NCBI GenBank assembly: GCA_937951645.1
Contig: CALFBM010000158.1
Span: 1 to 34,241, forward strand
Length of the DNA stretch: 34,241 nucleotides
Direction: 5' to 3'
Source: an uncultured Rhizobiaceae group bacterium
GTDB taxonomy: Bacteria; Pseudomonadota; Alphaproteobacteria; Rhizobiales; Rhizobiaceae
Positions 9,151-17,069 of the stretch are shown here, one piece after another. A program made the position numbers and the translations under genes. The first letter of the stretch is position 1; each line of letters starts with the position of its first letter. The notes beneath the pieces were generated by a model. It was given only the letters and a program-made list of their open reading frames with translations, was not told the origin of the DNA and did no database searches.

Positions 9151-12100
9151 TTATACCTGATTGCCCAATCTGCCAGATGCATGTGCCAGCATCGTATAAA
9201 CCTTGCCTGTATCAGAAGTCAGATAACTTTGTGTTAGGGCCTGATTTTGTCCGTTGGCTGTTTCTTTACCCAGTAGTTGCTCAAAATCATTGATGTAACG
9301 GTCTACAGCCATTCTAAATTCACTGTCTCTTGAGTATTTATTACGAATTTCATCGAAAGTATGCTGACCTTGGAGAGTATATAACCTGCGTGTGAAAATG
9401 TTTGTTTCTCCACGCTGATAACGATCCCAAAGTTCAACAGATGTTTCGTGGTCGATTGCATTTGCAATATCAACAGAGAGTGAATTTAGGGATTCTACAA
9501 CTTGATTTGGTGAGCGGTTATCAGACACGTTTACTGCTGGCGCGCGTTCTTCTTCGGATGCACGTCGTAGTAGATCACTTACCCAGCCCGAACTTTTATT
9601 AGTGTGCGGTTGTATTGGCGGTGCTGGCCTTGTTGCTGTCCCTATAGAAGAATGCGTGCCTCTTAATGCCATATCCACAGAAGGTGAAGGTCGTTGAACA
9701 GGGGGCCTTGTAGCTGGTTGTTGTGGTGGAATAAATGATCTTTGCTGTGATTGTGGTGCAATATTGGGCTGAGTGTTATTTGCTGGTGATATGTCCAATG
9801 CTTTACCCGATTTTTCAACGATTGCAGAAAGATCACGAAGAGCAGCAATCTGGTCAGTTACAACGCGGCGCATCGCTGAAGCATTTTTCTCTGTTTCATC
9901 TGGAAGTTCGAGAATGCCTTTTCGCATCTGAGCACGTGTGTCTTCCAGTTCTGTTCGCATGGAAGATGCAGCAGAACGCATTGCTGTTACAGCATCATCA
10001 AATCTTGAAGTGGCATCTTCAATTGCCTTGTAAATTTCGCCTGATATTTCATTCCCAACATATTTTGATTGGCTGCTGGCTTCTTCAACCAATGAGTTAA
10101 TTGCCGAGCTGAATGAGGATATGTTGTTGTTTATCTGATCACTATGAGTGACAAGACCAATTGCAAGTTGCTGAAGAGCATCTTGCTTGCCATCCAGTGT
10201 TGCTTCCAGATTTGACTGGGCAGCATCAATCATTTTGGCTGCATCTTGCAAGATGATGCTTTGTGCTTCAAACCTTTGTGCAATCCCGCCAATGCCGATT
10301 AAAATGTCATTGGATGAGCTTTGCATTTTTTCATTTAAGTCTGATGCAATGCTTTCAGATTGAGAAACATTGGACTTGGTAGTCTCAACTGCATTTGAGA
10401 AGTTTTCAATTTGACTTGAAAGTGTATTTTGCATCAGATCCAGATTATTTGAAGCGTCTTTTATGATGCCTTCCAGCAAGCTGCTTGACGAGCCAATGTT
10501 GGAGAACAGGGAGTTTGCTTCTTCGCCAATCATTTTGGAAAGGCCTGTAAGTTTGTCGCTTGTTTCACTTCCGGCTCTAATGATTGAACTGATAATTGGT
10601 TTTGCTTCACTGTCAATCAGGCTTGAAAGTTCTGTGGTACGAGAAGAAAGAAGTTCGTTAAGTTCGTCGGTTTTGGACTCCAGATTGCGTTGCGTCTCAA
10701 CAAGTGTGCTGCCCAATTTGTTGTTTATATTGTCTGCACGTTCAGTCAGAAGGGTTGAAATTTTATCAGCTTTCCCGTCGATTTCACTGCCAATTTCACT
10801 GAGGGACTTTGTAATTGTACCAAGCAATTCTTCTTTTCCGGCAGTAATTTTTTCTTCAAGGATTTGATTACCTGCTGCAAATTGATTTTCGATTGTATTT
10901 GAATTTTCAGATAGACGGTCACTCAATGCTTTTACACTGTTTTCCATTCTATCGGCTGCTACCTTTGACTTCTCATCGAGGGCATTGGCTATGTGGTGAG
11001 CACCTTGGCTCAGTTTGGAAGAGAGATTGTTTGTGCGTTCTTCAATCGCCTTGCTAAATGATTCTGTAGTACCATCAACAACATAAGAGAAGCCTTCGGT
11101 TTGCGCGTTAATTGCATCAACAAATTCAGATTTCTTACTTTCCAGTGCCGTTGAAAACTCTTCTTTGTTTGATGAAATTGCTGTATTCAGGTCTTTAGTT
11201 GTAGCACTGATTTTGTTTGTCAAATCATCTGAAGTTATGTCAAGTGCATCGGTAAGAGTTTTAGTTGTTGTGCCAAGTTTCGCAGTAAGCTGAGAAGAAG
11301 CATTGTCTATGGAACTTGTAAAATTAGCGGAGGTTTCTTCCAGTGCTTGATTAATTTCAGCTGATTGCTGTGTTGCAGCTTTCAAGTTTTCTTCTGCCGC
11401 AGTTGCGAAGTTAATAGTGCTTGATTTAACAGCTTCTTCAACCTGTTTGGTTTTGTTGGTGATTATATCTTCTACTGCTTTCGTATTCGTGCTCAGCATG
11501 TCTGCCTGGTTTTGCAGTTTCAGAACTGTGCCATCAACTTGATCTGTAAGTACTTGCCCAAAACCTGAAAGCCTTTCACCAATTGTCTGGCCAATAGTCT
11601 CTGTACGTTCTTTAAGAACCTTACTAAGAGCTTCCGTGTGCATGCCCAGCGTATCAACAAGATTGTTGCCACTTGTCGTAAGCTTTTCATCTATTGCACT
11701 TAAGTTTCCGTCTAAACTTGTTCGAATAGTATCTCCGGCTTCAGAAACCTGTCCTGCGAATTCACTTGCCTGAATAGATAGGTTATCGCCAATTTGCTGA
11801 ACAATATCGCTACCTTTCTTCTCAAAGCTTTCTGTTGTTGATTCCAATTTATTGATCACTGCGTCACTAATAAGTGAAAGTGATTGAGTGGCCTCTTTGC
11901 TTTGCGTTGCAAGGTCTTGATTGAGGGCAATGCGATTTTCTTCAAACTCCTTGATTATTGACAGGTTACGTTCTGCAATATCTGAGGCGCTTGCATCCAT
12001 AATATCTTTTACGGATGTACTTGTGGTTTCAACCATCTTTGCAAACCCTTGAGTTTGCTCACTCATTTCCTGGCGGAATTGGCTGCGACCTTCTTCAATT

Positions 12101-13440
12101 TTTTGAATAGTAGTATTACTTTGTTCAGCAATCTCTGAAGTTGTTGACTTGAGCAAACTGTTAACCGATTGACCAGCTGCTTGCATTACATTTGAAAGTT
12201 CTTCTGTTTTTTGGCTGAAACTTGATTCAAATTCATTTTTGTTGGCCTCAAGCTTTTCATCAATAAGTGATGTTGCTTGTTGCAGACCAGCAGTTCTGGT
12301 TTCGATTAGTCGTGCAACCGCCGTACCATTCGTGCTGATTGTACTTGCCATTGTTTCTGTAGTTTGGCTTATGTTAGCCGCGAAATCTTCTTTTGCAGCT
12401 GCCAACTTTGCGTTTAGGTTGTCGCCAGTATCATCTAGTAGATTAATCAGTCCTTCGCTGGTCTCTGAGAGTTTGGTTGTGATTGTATCACTACGTAATT
12501 CCAAAGTATCATTTATGGCCATGGTTGCGTTGCGAAGCGCGTCCTCGATTTTTGTACTTACGACTTCAATATCCGATGTAAGGTTTGAATGCGTGTTGGA
12601 GATTGCTGACTTTAGCTGGTCAGCATGTTGCACCATTGTATCTCTTTCACTGCCAATTTCGTCCACAAGCCTGCGAAGACGAACTTCGGAATCACCGTAA
12701 GAGCGTTCCAGGCTCATAACTTCTTTTTGAACCATGAATTCAAGTTCGCCAGCACGCGCTATTGCACGTTCTACGCCATCACCTATGGCAGTAACTTCTC
12801 GGCGAATTGCGCGGCCAACTGTTGCGACAGAATTACTAGCTGCATTTTCAGGCTGTAATAATTGAATGGCTGCTTCTGTCATGGAATTTGCAGCATGACG
12901 TATTTCCTGGGAACGGCGTACCAAAGTTGCAAATGCCCACAAAGGTAAAAGTGGTAAAATTGCAACTGCTGCAAAGACCATTAATTCGGGTGACTGAAAA
13001 AATGATGCTATCTCAAAATTTTTGTCCATTGCTGGCAGGATATTTTGGTATCCATAATATGCACATGTGCCTAACCATATTAAGGATAGGAAAAATGTAA
13101 TTAGAAATACATGGCTTTTTGGTTTTTGCTGTATGGAGTACAGTAAGGTTGCCAGTTCCGGGTTTATTTCGTCATTGGCAGCGGCAGGCGGAGATGCAGG
13201 TGGCATTGCATCAATATCAGAAAGCGATTCCAGTCTTTCGGACGTGACATTATCCATGGCTGTTTGGCTAGAAGATATTGTTTCTTTTGAGGTGTTCCTT
13301 ATTTCAGAAGCAGCGTCTTCGATCTTTGCTTCTAGCACATTAAAATCGTCGCCACCTTCTGTAAAATCTACAGAAAGAGCTTCTTCAACTGCATTTAAAG
13401 CAGTTTCCCCGGTAATATCCTGTTTGGCTTTACTAGCCAT
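9151..13440 (-). CDS. Giant membrane-anchored coiled-coil protein, Growth Pole Ring (GPR)-like
   Basis: This 1429-residue protein has an acidic cytoplasmic N-terminus, two membrane helices (about 111-131 and 151-174), then roughly 1000 residues of Ser/Thr/Asn/Glu-rich amphipathic helix. Recurring units of the type LxxxTxxLxxxLxxxTxxL resemble apolipoprotein A1/A4/E repeats. A Pro/Gln-rich linker (about 1225-1300) leads to a compact C-terminal domain that includes WDRYQRGETNIFTRRLYTLQ and YLTSDTGKVYTMLAHASGRL. This architecture matches the large rhizobial family that includes Agrobacterium GPR (Atu1348, about 2100 residues), which forms a ring at the growing pole. The protein here is shorter, mainly in the repeat region. 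It is divergent from an Hpt gene across a region with a CtrA-type box. The architecture is seen directly. Orthology to GPR is an inference from memory. Confidence 0.8.
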   Translation of the reverse strand: MASKAKQDITGETALNAVEEALSVDFTEGGDDFNVLEAKIEDAASEIRNTSKETISSSQTAMDNVTSERLESLSDIDAMPPASPPAAANDEINPELATLLYSIQQKPKSHVFLITFFLSLIWLGTCAYYGYQNILPAMDKNFEIASFFQSPELMVFAAVAILPLLPLWAFATLVRRSQEIRHAANSMTEAAIQLLQPENAASNSVATVGRAIRREVTAIGDGVERAIARAGELEFMVQKEVMSLERSYGDSEVRLRRLVDEIGSERDTMVQHADQLKSAISNTHSNLTSDIEVVSTKIEDALRNATMAINDTLELRSDTITTKLSETSEGLINLLDDTGDNLNAKLAAAKEDFAANISQTTETMASTISTNGTAVARLIETRTAGLQQATSLIDEKLEANKNEFESSFSQKTEELSNVMQAAGQSVNSLLKSTTSEIAEQSNTTIQKIEEGRSQFRQEMSEQTQGFAKMVETTSTSVKDIMDASASDIAERNLSIIKEFEENRIALNQDLATQSKEATQSLSLISDAVINKLESTTESFEKKGSDIVQQIGDNLSIQASEFAGQVSEAGDTIRTSLDGNLSAIDEKLTTSGNNLVDTLGMHTEALSKVLKERTETIGQTIGERLSGFGQVLTDQVDGTVLKLQNQADMLSTNTKAVEDIITNKTKQVEEAVKSSTINFATAAEENLKAATQQSAEINQALEETSANFTSSIDNASSQLTAKLGTTTKTLTDALDITSDDLTNKISATTKDLNTAISSNKEEFSTALESKKSEFVDAINAQTEGFSYVVDGTTESFSKAIEERTNNLSSKLSQGAHHIANALDEKSKVAADRMENSVKALSDRLSENSNTIENQFAAGNQILEEKITAGKEELLGTITKSLSEIGSEIDGKADKISTLLTERADNINNKLGSTLVETQRNLESKTDELNELLSSRTTELSSLIDSEAKPIISSIIRAGSETSDKLTGLSKMIGEEANSLFSNIGSSSSLLEGIIKDASNNLDLMQNTLSSQIENFSNAVETTKSNVSQSESIASDLNEKMQSSSNDILIGIGGIAQRFEAQSIILQDAAKMIDAAQSNLEATLDGKQDALQQLAIGLVTHSDQINNNISSFSSAINSLVEEASSQSKYVGNEISGEIYKAIEDATSRFDDAVTAMRSAASSMRTELEDTRAQMRKGILELPDETEKNASAMRRVVTDQIAALRDLSAIVEKSGKALDISPANNTQPNIAPQSQQRSFIPPQQPATRPPVQRPSPSVDMALRGTHSSIGTATRPAPPIQPHTNKSSGWVSDLLRRASEEERAPAVNVSDNRSPNQVVESLNSLSVDIANAIDHETSVELWDRYQRGETNIFTRRLYTLQGQHTFDEIRNKYSRDSEFRMAVDRYINDFEQLLGKETANGQNQALTQSYLTSDTGKVYTMLAHASGRLGNQV

Positions 13441-13559
13441 GTTCCCGCGCCTTTTATTTACTATAATCTAATAATGTTGAGACCAACCCCGTCAACATTT
13501 TATTTTTCGCATACATTATATAGCATCACAAGAATTCTAATGTCGAATTCTGGGAAAAA

Positions 13560-13575
13560 TTAAAATAAGGTTAAC
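13560..13575. promoter_or_regulatory. CtrA-type box (TTAA-N7-TTAAC), GPR-like/hpt region
   Basis: TTAA (13560-13563), seven bases, then TTAAC (13571-13575) is an exact match to the full CtrA consensus of alphaproteobacteria. It lies about 120 bases from the start codons of both divergent genes, a suitable position to control either. Confidence 0.55.
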
Positions 13576-13579
13576 AAAA

Positions 13580-13597
13580 CTAAGTAAATTTACTTAG
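13580..13597. promoter_or_regulatory. Perfect 18-bp palindrome beside the CtrA-type box
   Basis: CTAAGTAAATTTACTTAG is identical to its reverse complement over 18 bases with no spacer. It starts five bases after the CtrA-type box. This is the expected form of a homodimeric repressor or activator operator. No matching regulator is recognised in the window. Confidence 0.5.
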
Positions 13598-13696
13598 GTA
13601 CTACGTAAGCTGAAAAAGTGCATTGAATTTGATAATTAATAAAAAATTTGCCTGTTGCTGCTAGAAATTTAAAAAAGCTTGTTTCAGGAGTTGGTT

Positions 13697-14059
13697 ATGG
13701 GTATGGCATTAAAGGCAGATGTTGCAGAAGCTTGTAAGTGCGCCGGAATGGAAAAGCCGGTGGATTTAGTCCATTTATCCAAGCTTACGATGGGGGATCG
13801 TGATCTGGAGCTTGAAATTCTAAAGCTGTTCCTGGTTCAAATCCCCAATTATCTTGAAATGATAAAATCAGCTAAAACTGATGAGGAAATTTACGTTGCC
13901 GCACACACAATAAAAGGTGCTGCCAGCAATGTTGGAGCATTCCCACTTGCAGATTTGGCAAGAAATGCTGAAAAATCCAACAAGTTTCATGTGCAGGCAA
14001 TTTTGGATGAATTGAGTGAAATTACAGAATATGTGTCAATGCTCTCTACAGAAGCCTAG
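13697..14059 (+). CDS. Single-domain Hpt phosphotransfer protein
   Basis: This 120-residue cytoplasmic histidine phosphotransfer protein would shuttle phosphate between response regulator receiver domains. The phospho-acceptor is His70 in AAHTIKGAASNVG, the canonical Hpt motif, within a four-helix bundle that begins at PVDLVHLSKLTMGD. No kinase or receiver domain is fused to it or found nearby, so it is an orphan Hpt. It is not ChpT-like, which has a degenerate HATPase domain and is longer. The ATG at 13697 is chosen because AGGAG at 13686-13690 is correctly spaced from it. The frame runs a few codons upstream to 13679 without a binding site. It is divergent from the GPR-like gene, with a CtrA-type box and an 18-bp palindrome between them. 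Confidence 0.88.
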   Translation: MGMALKADVAEACKCAGMEKPVDLVHLSKLTMGDRDLELEILKLFLVQIPNYLEMIKSAKTDEEIYVAAHTIKGAASNVGAFPLADLARNAEKSNKFHVQAILDELSEITEYVSMLSTEA

Positions 14060-14098
14060 TCTGCGCCCTTATATCTTCTTGACTATCGTTATTTTACT

Positions 14099-14138
14099 GA
14101 TAAACCGCACGACAAGTTTATCGGTTTAATATTTTTTT
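14099..14138 (+). terminator. Terminator after hpt with two competing stems
   Basis: TAAACCG (14101-14107) pairs with CGGTTTA (14122-14128), followed by seven T (14132-14138). An alternative perfect stem, GATAAAC (14099-14105) with GTTTATC (14116-14122), shares bases with it. It is a likely terminator of hpt and lies just ahead of the ferredoxin gene. Confidence 0.55.
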
Positions 14139-14152
14139 AACAGGGCTAAAAC

Positions 14153-14473
14153 ATGGCTAAAATCACTTATATCACTCATGATGACAAACATTTTGAAGTA
14201 GAAGCTCCCAATGGTTCAACAGTCATGGAAATGGCCATAAAAAACTCTGTTCCCGGCATTGAAGCGGAATGCGGTGGTGCATGTGCTTGTGCAACCTGTC
14301 ATCTTTATATTGACGATTCCTGGAAAGAAGTTGTTGGTGGCCCTGAAGCCATGGAAGAAGACATGCTTGATTTTGCTTGGGAAGTACAACCCAATTCGCG
14401 CTTGTCATGCCAGATCAAGGTGACTGATGCACTTGATGGGCTTGTTGTTCGTATTCCTGAAAAACAAGCATAA
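14153..14473 (+). CDS. Adrenodoxin-type 2Fe-2S ferredoxin
   Basis: This 106-residue electron carrier has cluster ligands Cys40, Cys46, Cys49 and Cys86, spaced C-x5-C-x2-C-x36-C, the same spacing as adrenodoxin and bacterial Fdx/Fdx[14 protein letters not shown] and LSCQI are the recognisable blocks. The usual roles are electron donation to P450s or to iron-sulfur cluster assembly. No isc, hsc or P450 gene is nearby, so the partner is open. The 2OG-oxygenase-like gene downstream does not normally need a ferredoxin and is separated by a good terminator. The ATG at 14153 gives a full-length product with the normal N-terminus ([10 protein letters not shown]). Confidence 0.93.
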   Translation: MAKITYITHDDKHFEVEAPNGSTVMEMAIKNSVPGIEAECGGACACATCHLYIDDSWKEVVGGPEAMEEDMLDFAWEVQPNSRLSCQIKVTDALDGLVVRIPEKQA

Positions 14474-14523
14474 GCATCTGATTTAAAATATAATATTCTG
14501 AAATTTCTTAGATATAATCATAA

Positions 14524-14554
14524 GCTGGTGCATTGTTTTGCACTGGCTTTTTTT
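14524..14554 (+). terminator. Rho-independent terminator after ferredoxin gene
   Basis: A 9-bp stem, GCTGGTGCA (14524-14532) with TGCACTGGC (14539-14547), includes two G-U pairs, has a six-base loop and is followed by seven T. Confidence 0.8.
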
Positions 14555-14570
14555 ATTTAAAATAATCTGG

Positions 14571-14633
14571 ATGACAACAGGTCCATGTACTGATAGCTTT
14601 TTGTCAAGAATGATAAAATGAGATTGTTGTCAT
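14571..14633 (+). promoter_or_regulatory. Inverted repeat embracing the oxygenase start codon
   Basis: ATGACAACA (14571-14579) is perfectly complementary to TGTTGTCAT (14625-14633), whose last two bases are the first two of the ATG at 14632. If both lie in the transcript, pairing would bury the initiation region. A 14-base direct repeat with one mismatch (14611-14624 and 14627-14640) overlaps the same place. Confidence 0.35.
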
Positions 14634-15636
14634 GAATGATTACCTGGCTAATCCGCTCGCATTTCCACATGAGCAACCAAATGGCTTTCCCATGCTTGAA
14701 GATGAACCTGTTTTTGACGAAACTAGGCACTTGCAGATAGAAATGCCCGAGACTGTCATATCCTTAAAAGAGTTTGGTTATTCAAATGAAGATATTGCAC
14801 AATGTCCGTGTGATTTTGGGATTACAAATGTCTTTCGTATTTTGAGTGATGAAGGTGCTGAGTGTATGCTTCAAGTCGCTCGTATGCTTGAGCAATATAC
14901 CACAAGTAATGCGCGTATCGCGCGCAATGTTCGTGGGGGAGCTTATCAATCAAAATTCTTGCGTGATTTATGTCAGTCTAAAGAACTGACAGCAGCTGTC
15001 TCCAAGATTTGTGGAACTGATTTATTGCCACATACCATTCCACATCAACTAGGTCACTTGAATTATAATCCAAAGGAAGTTGGCGAGAATGTTGATAAAT
15101 GGCATGTTGACACATTGCGAATTGATTTTGTGATGTTTGTGACAGATCCAAATTCTGTAGAAGGTGGAGAGTTTGAATATTATCTTGGCACTAAAGAAGA
15201 GGTTGCTGAGTTGAAAAAGGCAGGAAAGCTGCTTGATCCTGCCAAAATCAAGGCACCCGTGTTACCAGGGCCAGGCTATGCCGTGTTGCAACAGGGCAAT
15301 ATGGTCGTACATCGCGCCAAAGGTCTCACAGAACCGGGTGAGCGCATTACCATGGTCAATGGTTATGTGCCACGTGATGTCAGCTTTCCGGATTATACCC
15401 GCTTTGACCAACTTTATTTGGTTGATCCAGAGCATATGGCCGCAAGTGAATACTCACGCCATGTAACATGGATGGGAAGGGAGCTTCTTGAAGCCCAGCT
15501 AAAAGGTTTTGAGTTTAGTGAAGATAGAGACAAAATGGCTGAAAACCTAGAGAAAATTGCTGAAATGATGGCGGTAGCAGCTGAGCAATTACGCAAGGCA
15601 GGTGACGCCAAGGTTGAACATTTTGGTGATGGGTGA
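14632..15636 (+). CDS. 2-oxoglutarate/Fe(II)-oxygenase-like protein
   Basis: This 334-residue protein has the arrangement expected of a non-haem iron 2-oxoglutarate dioxygenase. His158 and Asp160 lie in KWHVDTLRIDFVMFV, His227 in GNMVVHRAKG and Arg238 in PGERITMVNGY. This is the HxD...H facial triad with an arginine eleven residues later to hold 2-oxoglutarate. A GGEFEYYLG strand between them fits the jelly-roll core, and the C-terminal 70 residues are helical and charged. I do not recognise a characterised close relative. The gene converges on an amidinotransferase gene 204 bases away, which raises arginine or a guanidino compound as a possible substrate, but this is only positional. The fold call is moderately strong and the substrate unknown. 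Confidence 0.72.
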   Translation: MNDYLANPLAFPHEQPNGFPMLEDEPVFDETRHLQIEMPETVISLKEFGYSNEDIAQCPCDFGITNVFRILSDEGAECMLQVARMLEQYTTSNARIARNVRGGAYQSKFLRDLCQSKELTAAVSKICGTDLLPHTIPHQLGHLNYNPKEVGENVDKWHVDTLRIDFVMFVTDPNSVEGGEFEYYLGTKEEVAELKKAGKLLDPAKIKAPVLPGPGYAVLQQGNMVVHRAKGLTEPGERITMVNGYVPRDVSFPDYTRFDQLYLVDPEHMAASEYSRHVTWMGRELLEAQLKGFEFSEDRDKMAENLEKIAEMMAVAAEQLRKAGDAKVEHFGDG

Positions 15637-15789
15637 GAGCAAGCCTGGTTTGTTCGCAGGAATTAAATAATTAAGTTACCTCACAATCACTGACTAATTG
15701 TAAAACATCTTACGCTTTTAAGTCTGCGATTCAATGTTATGGTTATAAATATCAAAAGCAACGAGATCTGCAGTACTTGAGCAAGATTG

Positions 15790-15825
15790 ATTGCCCCTTT
15801 TCTTGTTATGTTGAAAAAGGGCAAT
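15790..15825. terminator. Hairpin between convergent oxygenase and amidinotransferase genes
   Basis: ATTGCCCCTTTT (15790-15801) pairs with AAAAAGGGCAAT (15814-15825) with one mismatch and a 12-base loop. It lies 15 bases beyond the amidinotransferase stop. Neither side has a clear T tract after the stem, so it may be a weak bidirectional terminator or a 3' stabilising hairpin. Confidence 0.4.
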
Positions 15826-15840
15826 TTGACAAATTTCCTG

Positions 15841-16968
15841 TCAGGATTGGTTCGGGAAATAATCCACGCAATCACCTTCACGATATACATCTGTCGTAGC
15901 ACAATGAAGTGCACCGCCGAAGGCATAGGCATCTCTGAACGGGATTGGCAGGACTTCCAGACCCATTTTGTCGAATTGCTCCATCTGGTTTACTTCAGAT
16001 GCTTCGCAGCAGACGGTTTTTTCGTCTACCATTAGAACATTCATGGATAACCATACGGATGAATAACAAAGCGCTGGTGGCTGGTTGTGAGCCGGGCGGG
16101 CTGCATCGACGATTTCCCAGTCGTTTTTGTGGAAATATTCACGCTGATCATCAGGCAAGCGGCGTTCCGGGTTGTTGATTATCAAGCCGGGGCGGATTGG
16201 TGTGAATGTTGCATCAATGTGGATCGGATATGGGTCGCCCGGGAAATTAACTGCTCTAACACGGTGGTCAGGGTAATGACGTCGAAGCCAGTCAATGCCT
16301 TTCAGGTTTGTTGTAAACCCGTGCTGAACAATCAGGTCCTTACCAAAGCGCAGAACGTCAGCTGCATCAAACATGGGTTCTTCTTCGGTTGTTACGAAAA
16401 ACTTCTCAGCAGTCCACTCCAGGCGCTTTTCAACGCCAATAGTGTCTGCCAGATAGTCCATACGGTAAGAGGCGTCGGTCATGCGAGGCTTTGGGGCTGA
16501 TACATGGCGAAAACCGGGATCTTCTTCAAAGTATTGTTGCATTAAATCGCGGTAGCAAAGATATTCAAAGAAACGACAACGATAGGACATTGTGGCTTCC
16601 AGCATTTCCTTGCCAACGGTCAAAATAACATCACGCGGAGGCATGCAACCAAATGAAGACGGGTTTTCCCAATCGGGTGTTGAAACGGGTTTTGAAAAAT
16701 CTATTGGGGTAGGGCGATCAACGCGCACGCCTCTGTCTTCAAGCACTCTTGCAAAATAATTAAGTTGCTCATTTGCCTTATCGACTGTTTCTTGAGTGCG
16801 GGGGCCCCATTGGCCTTTCATGTCGCTGTCTTCAGGAACTTTTGCATCAAGTGCCGGTTCTGAAGGCGGGATCATACAGCCGTCTGCTACGCCAACAATG
16901 ACGTGTTTTAAGGGTGACCACTCATCCCAGGATTTAACAATTGTTGGTGTTTGGTTGGCTGTGCTCAT
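15841..16968 (-). CDS. Glycine amidinotransferase (AGAT)-family enzyme
   Basis: This 375-residue enzyme of the arginine:glycine amidinotransferase family moves the amidino group of arginine to an amine through a Cys-amidino intermediate. The catalytic triad is Asp201 (FDAADVLRFG), His250 (IHIDATFTPI) and Cys356 (GGALHCATTD). The Asp-His distance is 49 residues, exactly as in human AGAT (Asp254/His303). Asp252, Arg269 (NPER) and Ser303-Ser304 match the human substrate-binding positions. Human Met302, next to the catalytic His, is Ile249 here, so the acceptor may not be glycine. The start at 16968 is preferred because GGGGAG lies five bases upstream; an ATG at 16980 is the alternative. It is last in a minus-strand run with a DUF922 lipoprotein and an MFS transporter. 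Confidence 0.9.
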   Translation of the reverse strand: MSTANQTPTIVKSWDEWSPLKHVIVGVADGCMIPPSEPALDAKVPEDSDMKGQWGPRTQETVDKANEQLNYFARVLEDRGVRVDRPTPIDFSKPVSTPDWENPSSFGCMPPRDVILTVGKEMLEATMSYRCRFFEYLCYRDLMQQYFEEDPGFRHVSAPKPRMTDASYRMDYLADTIGVEKRLEWTAEKFFVTTEEEPMFDAADVLRFGKDLIVQHGFTTNLKGIDWLRRHYPDHRVRAVNFPGDPYPIHIDATFTPIRPGLIINNPERRLPDDQREYFHKNDWEIVDAARPAHNQPPALCYSSVWLSMNVLMVDEKTVCCEASEVNQMEQFDKMGLEVLPIPFRDAYAFGGALHCATTDVYREGDCVDYFPNQS

Positions 16969-17069
16969 GATGCTCCCCATTTATGCATTATTTGGAGAGT
17001 ACCTAGTCGAAACATGTTTATGAATGCAAGCTATTTAAGCGGCAAACAATTTCGGTTTTATGAATTTGA

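Noticed and set aside
12239-12700. A 153-codon plus-strand reading frame inside the GPR-like gene
   Set aside because: It is antisense to low-complexity helical repeats whose codon bias keeps the opposite strand open. It has no ribosome binding site and no recognisable protein features.
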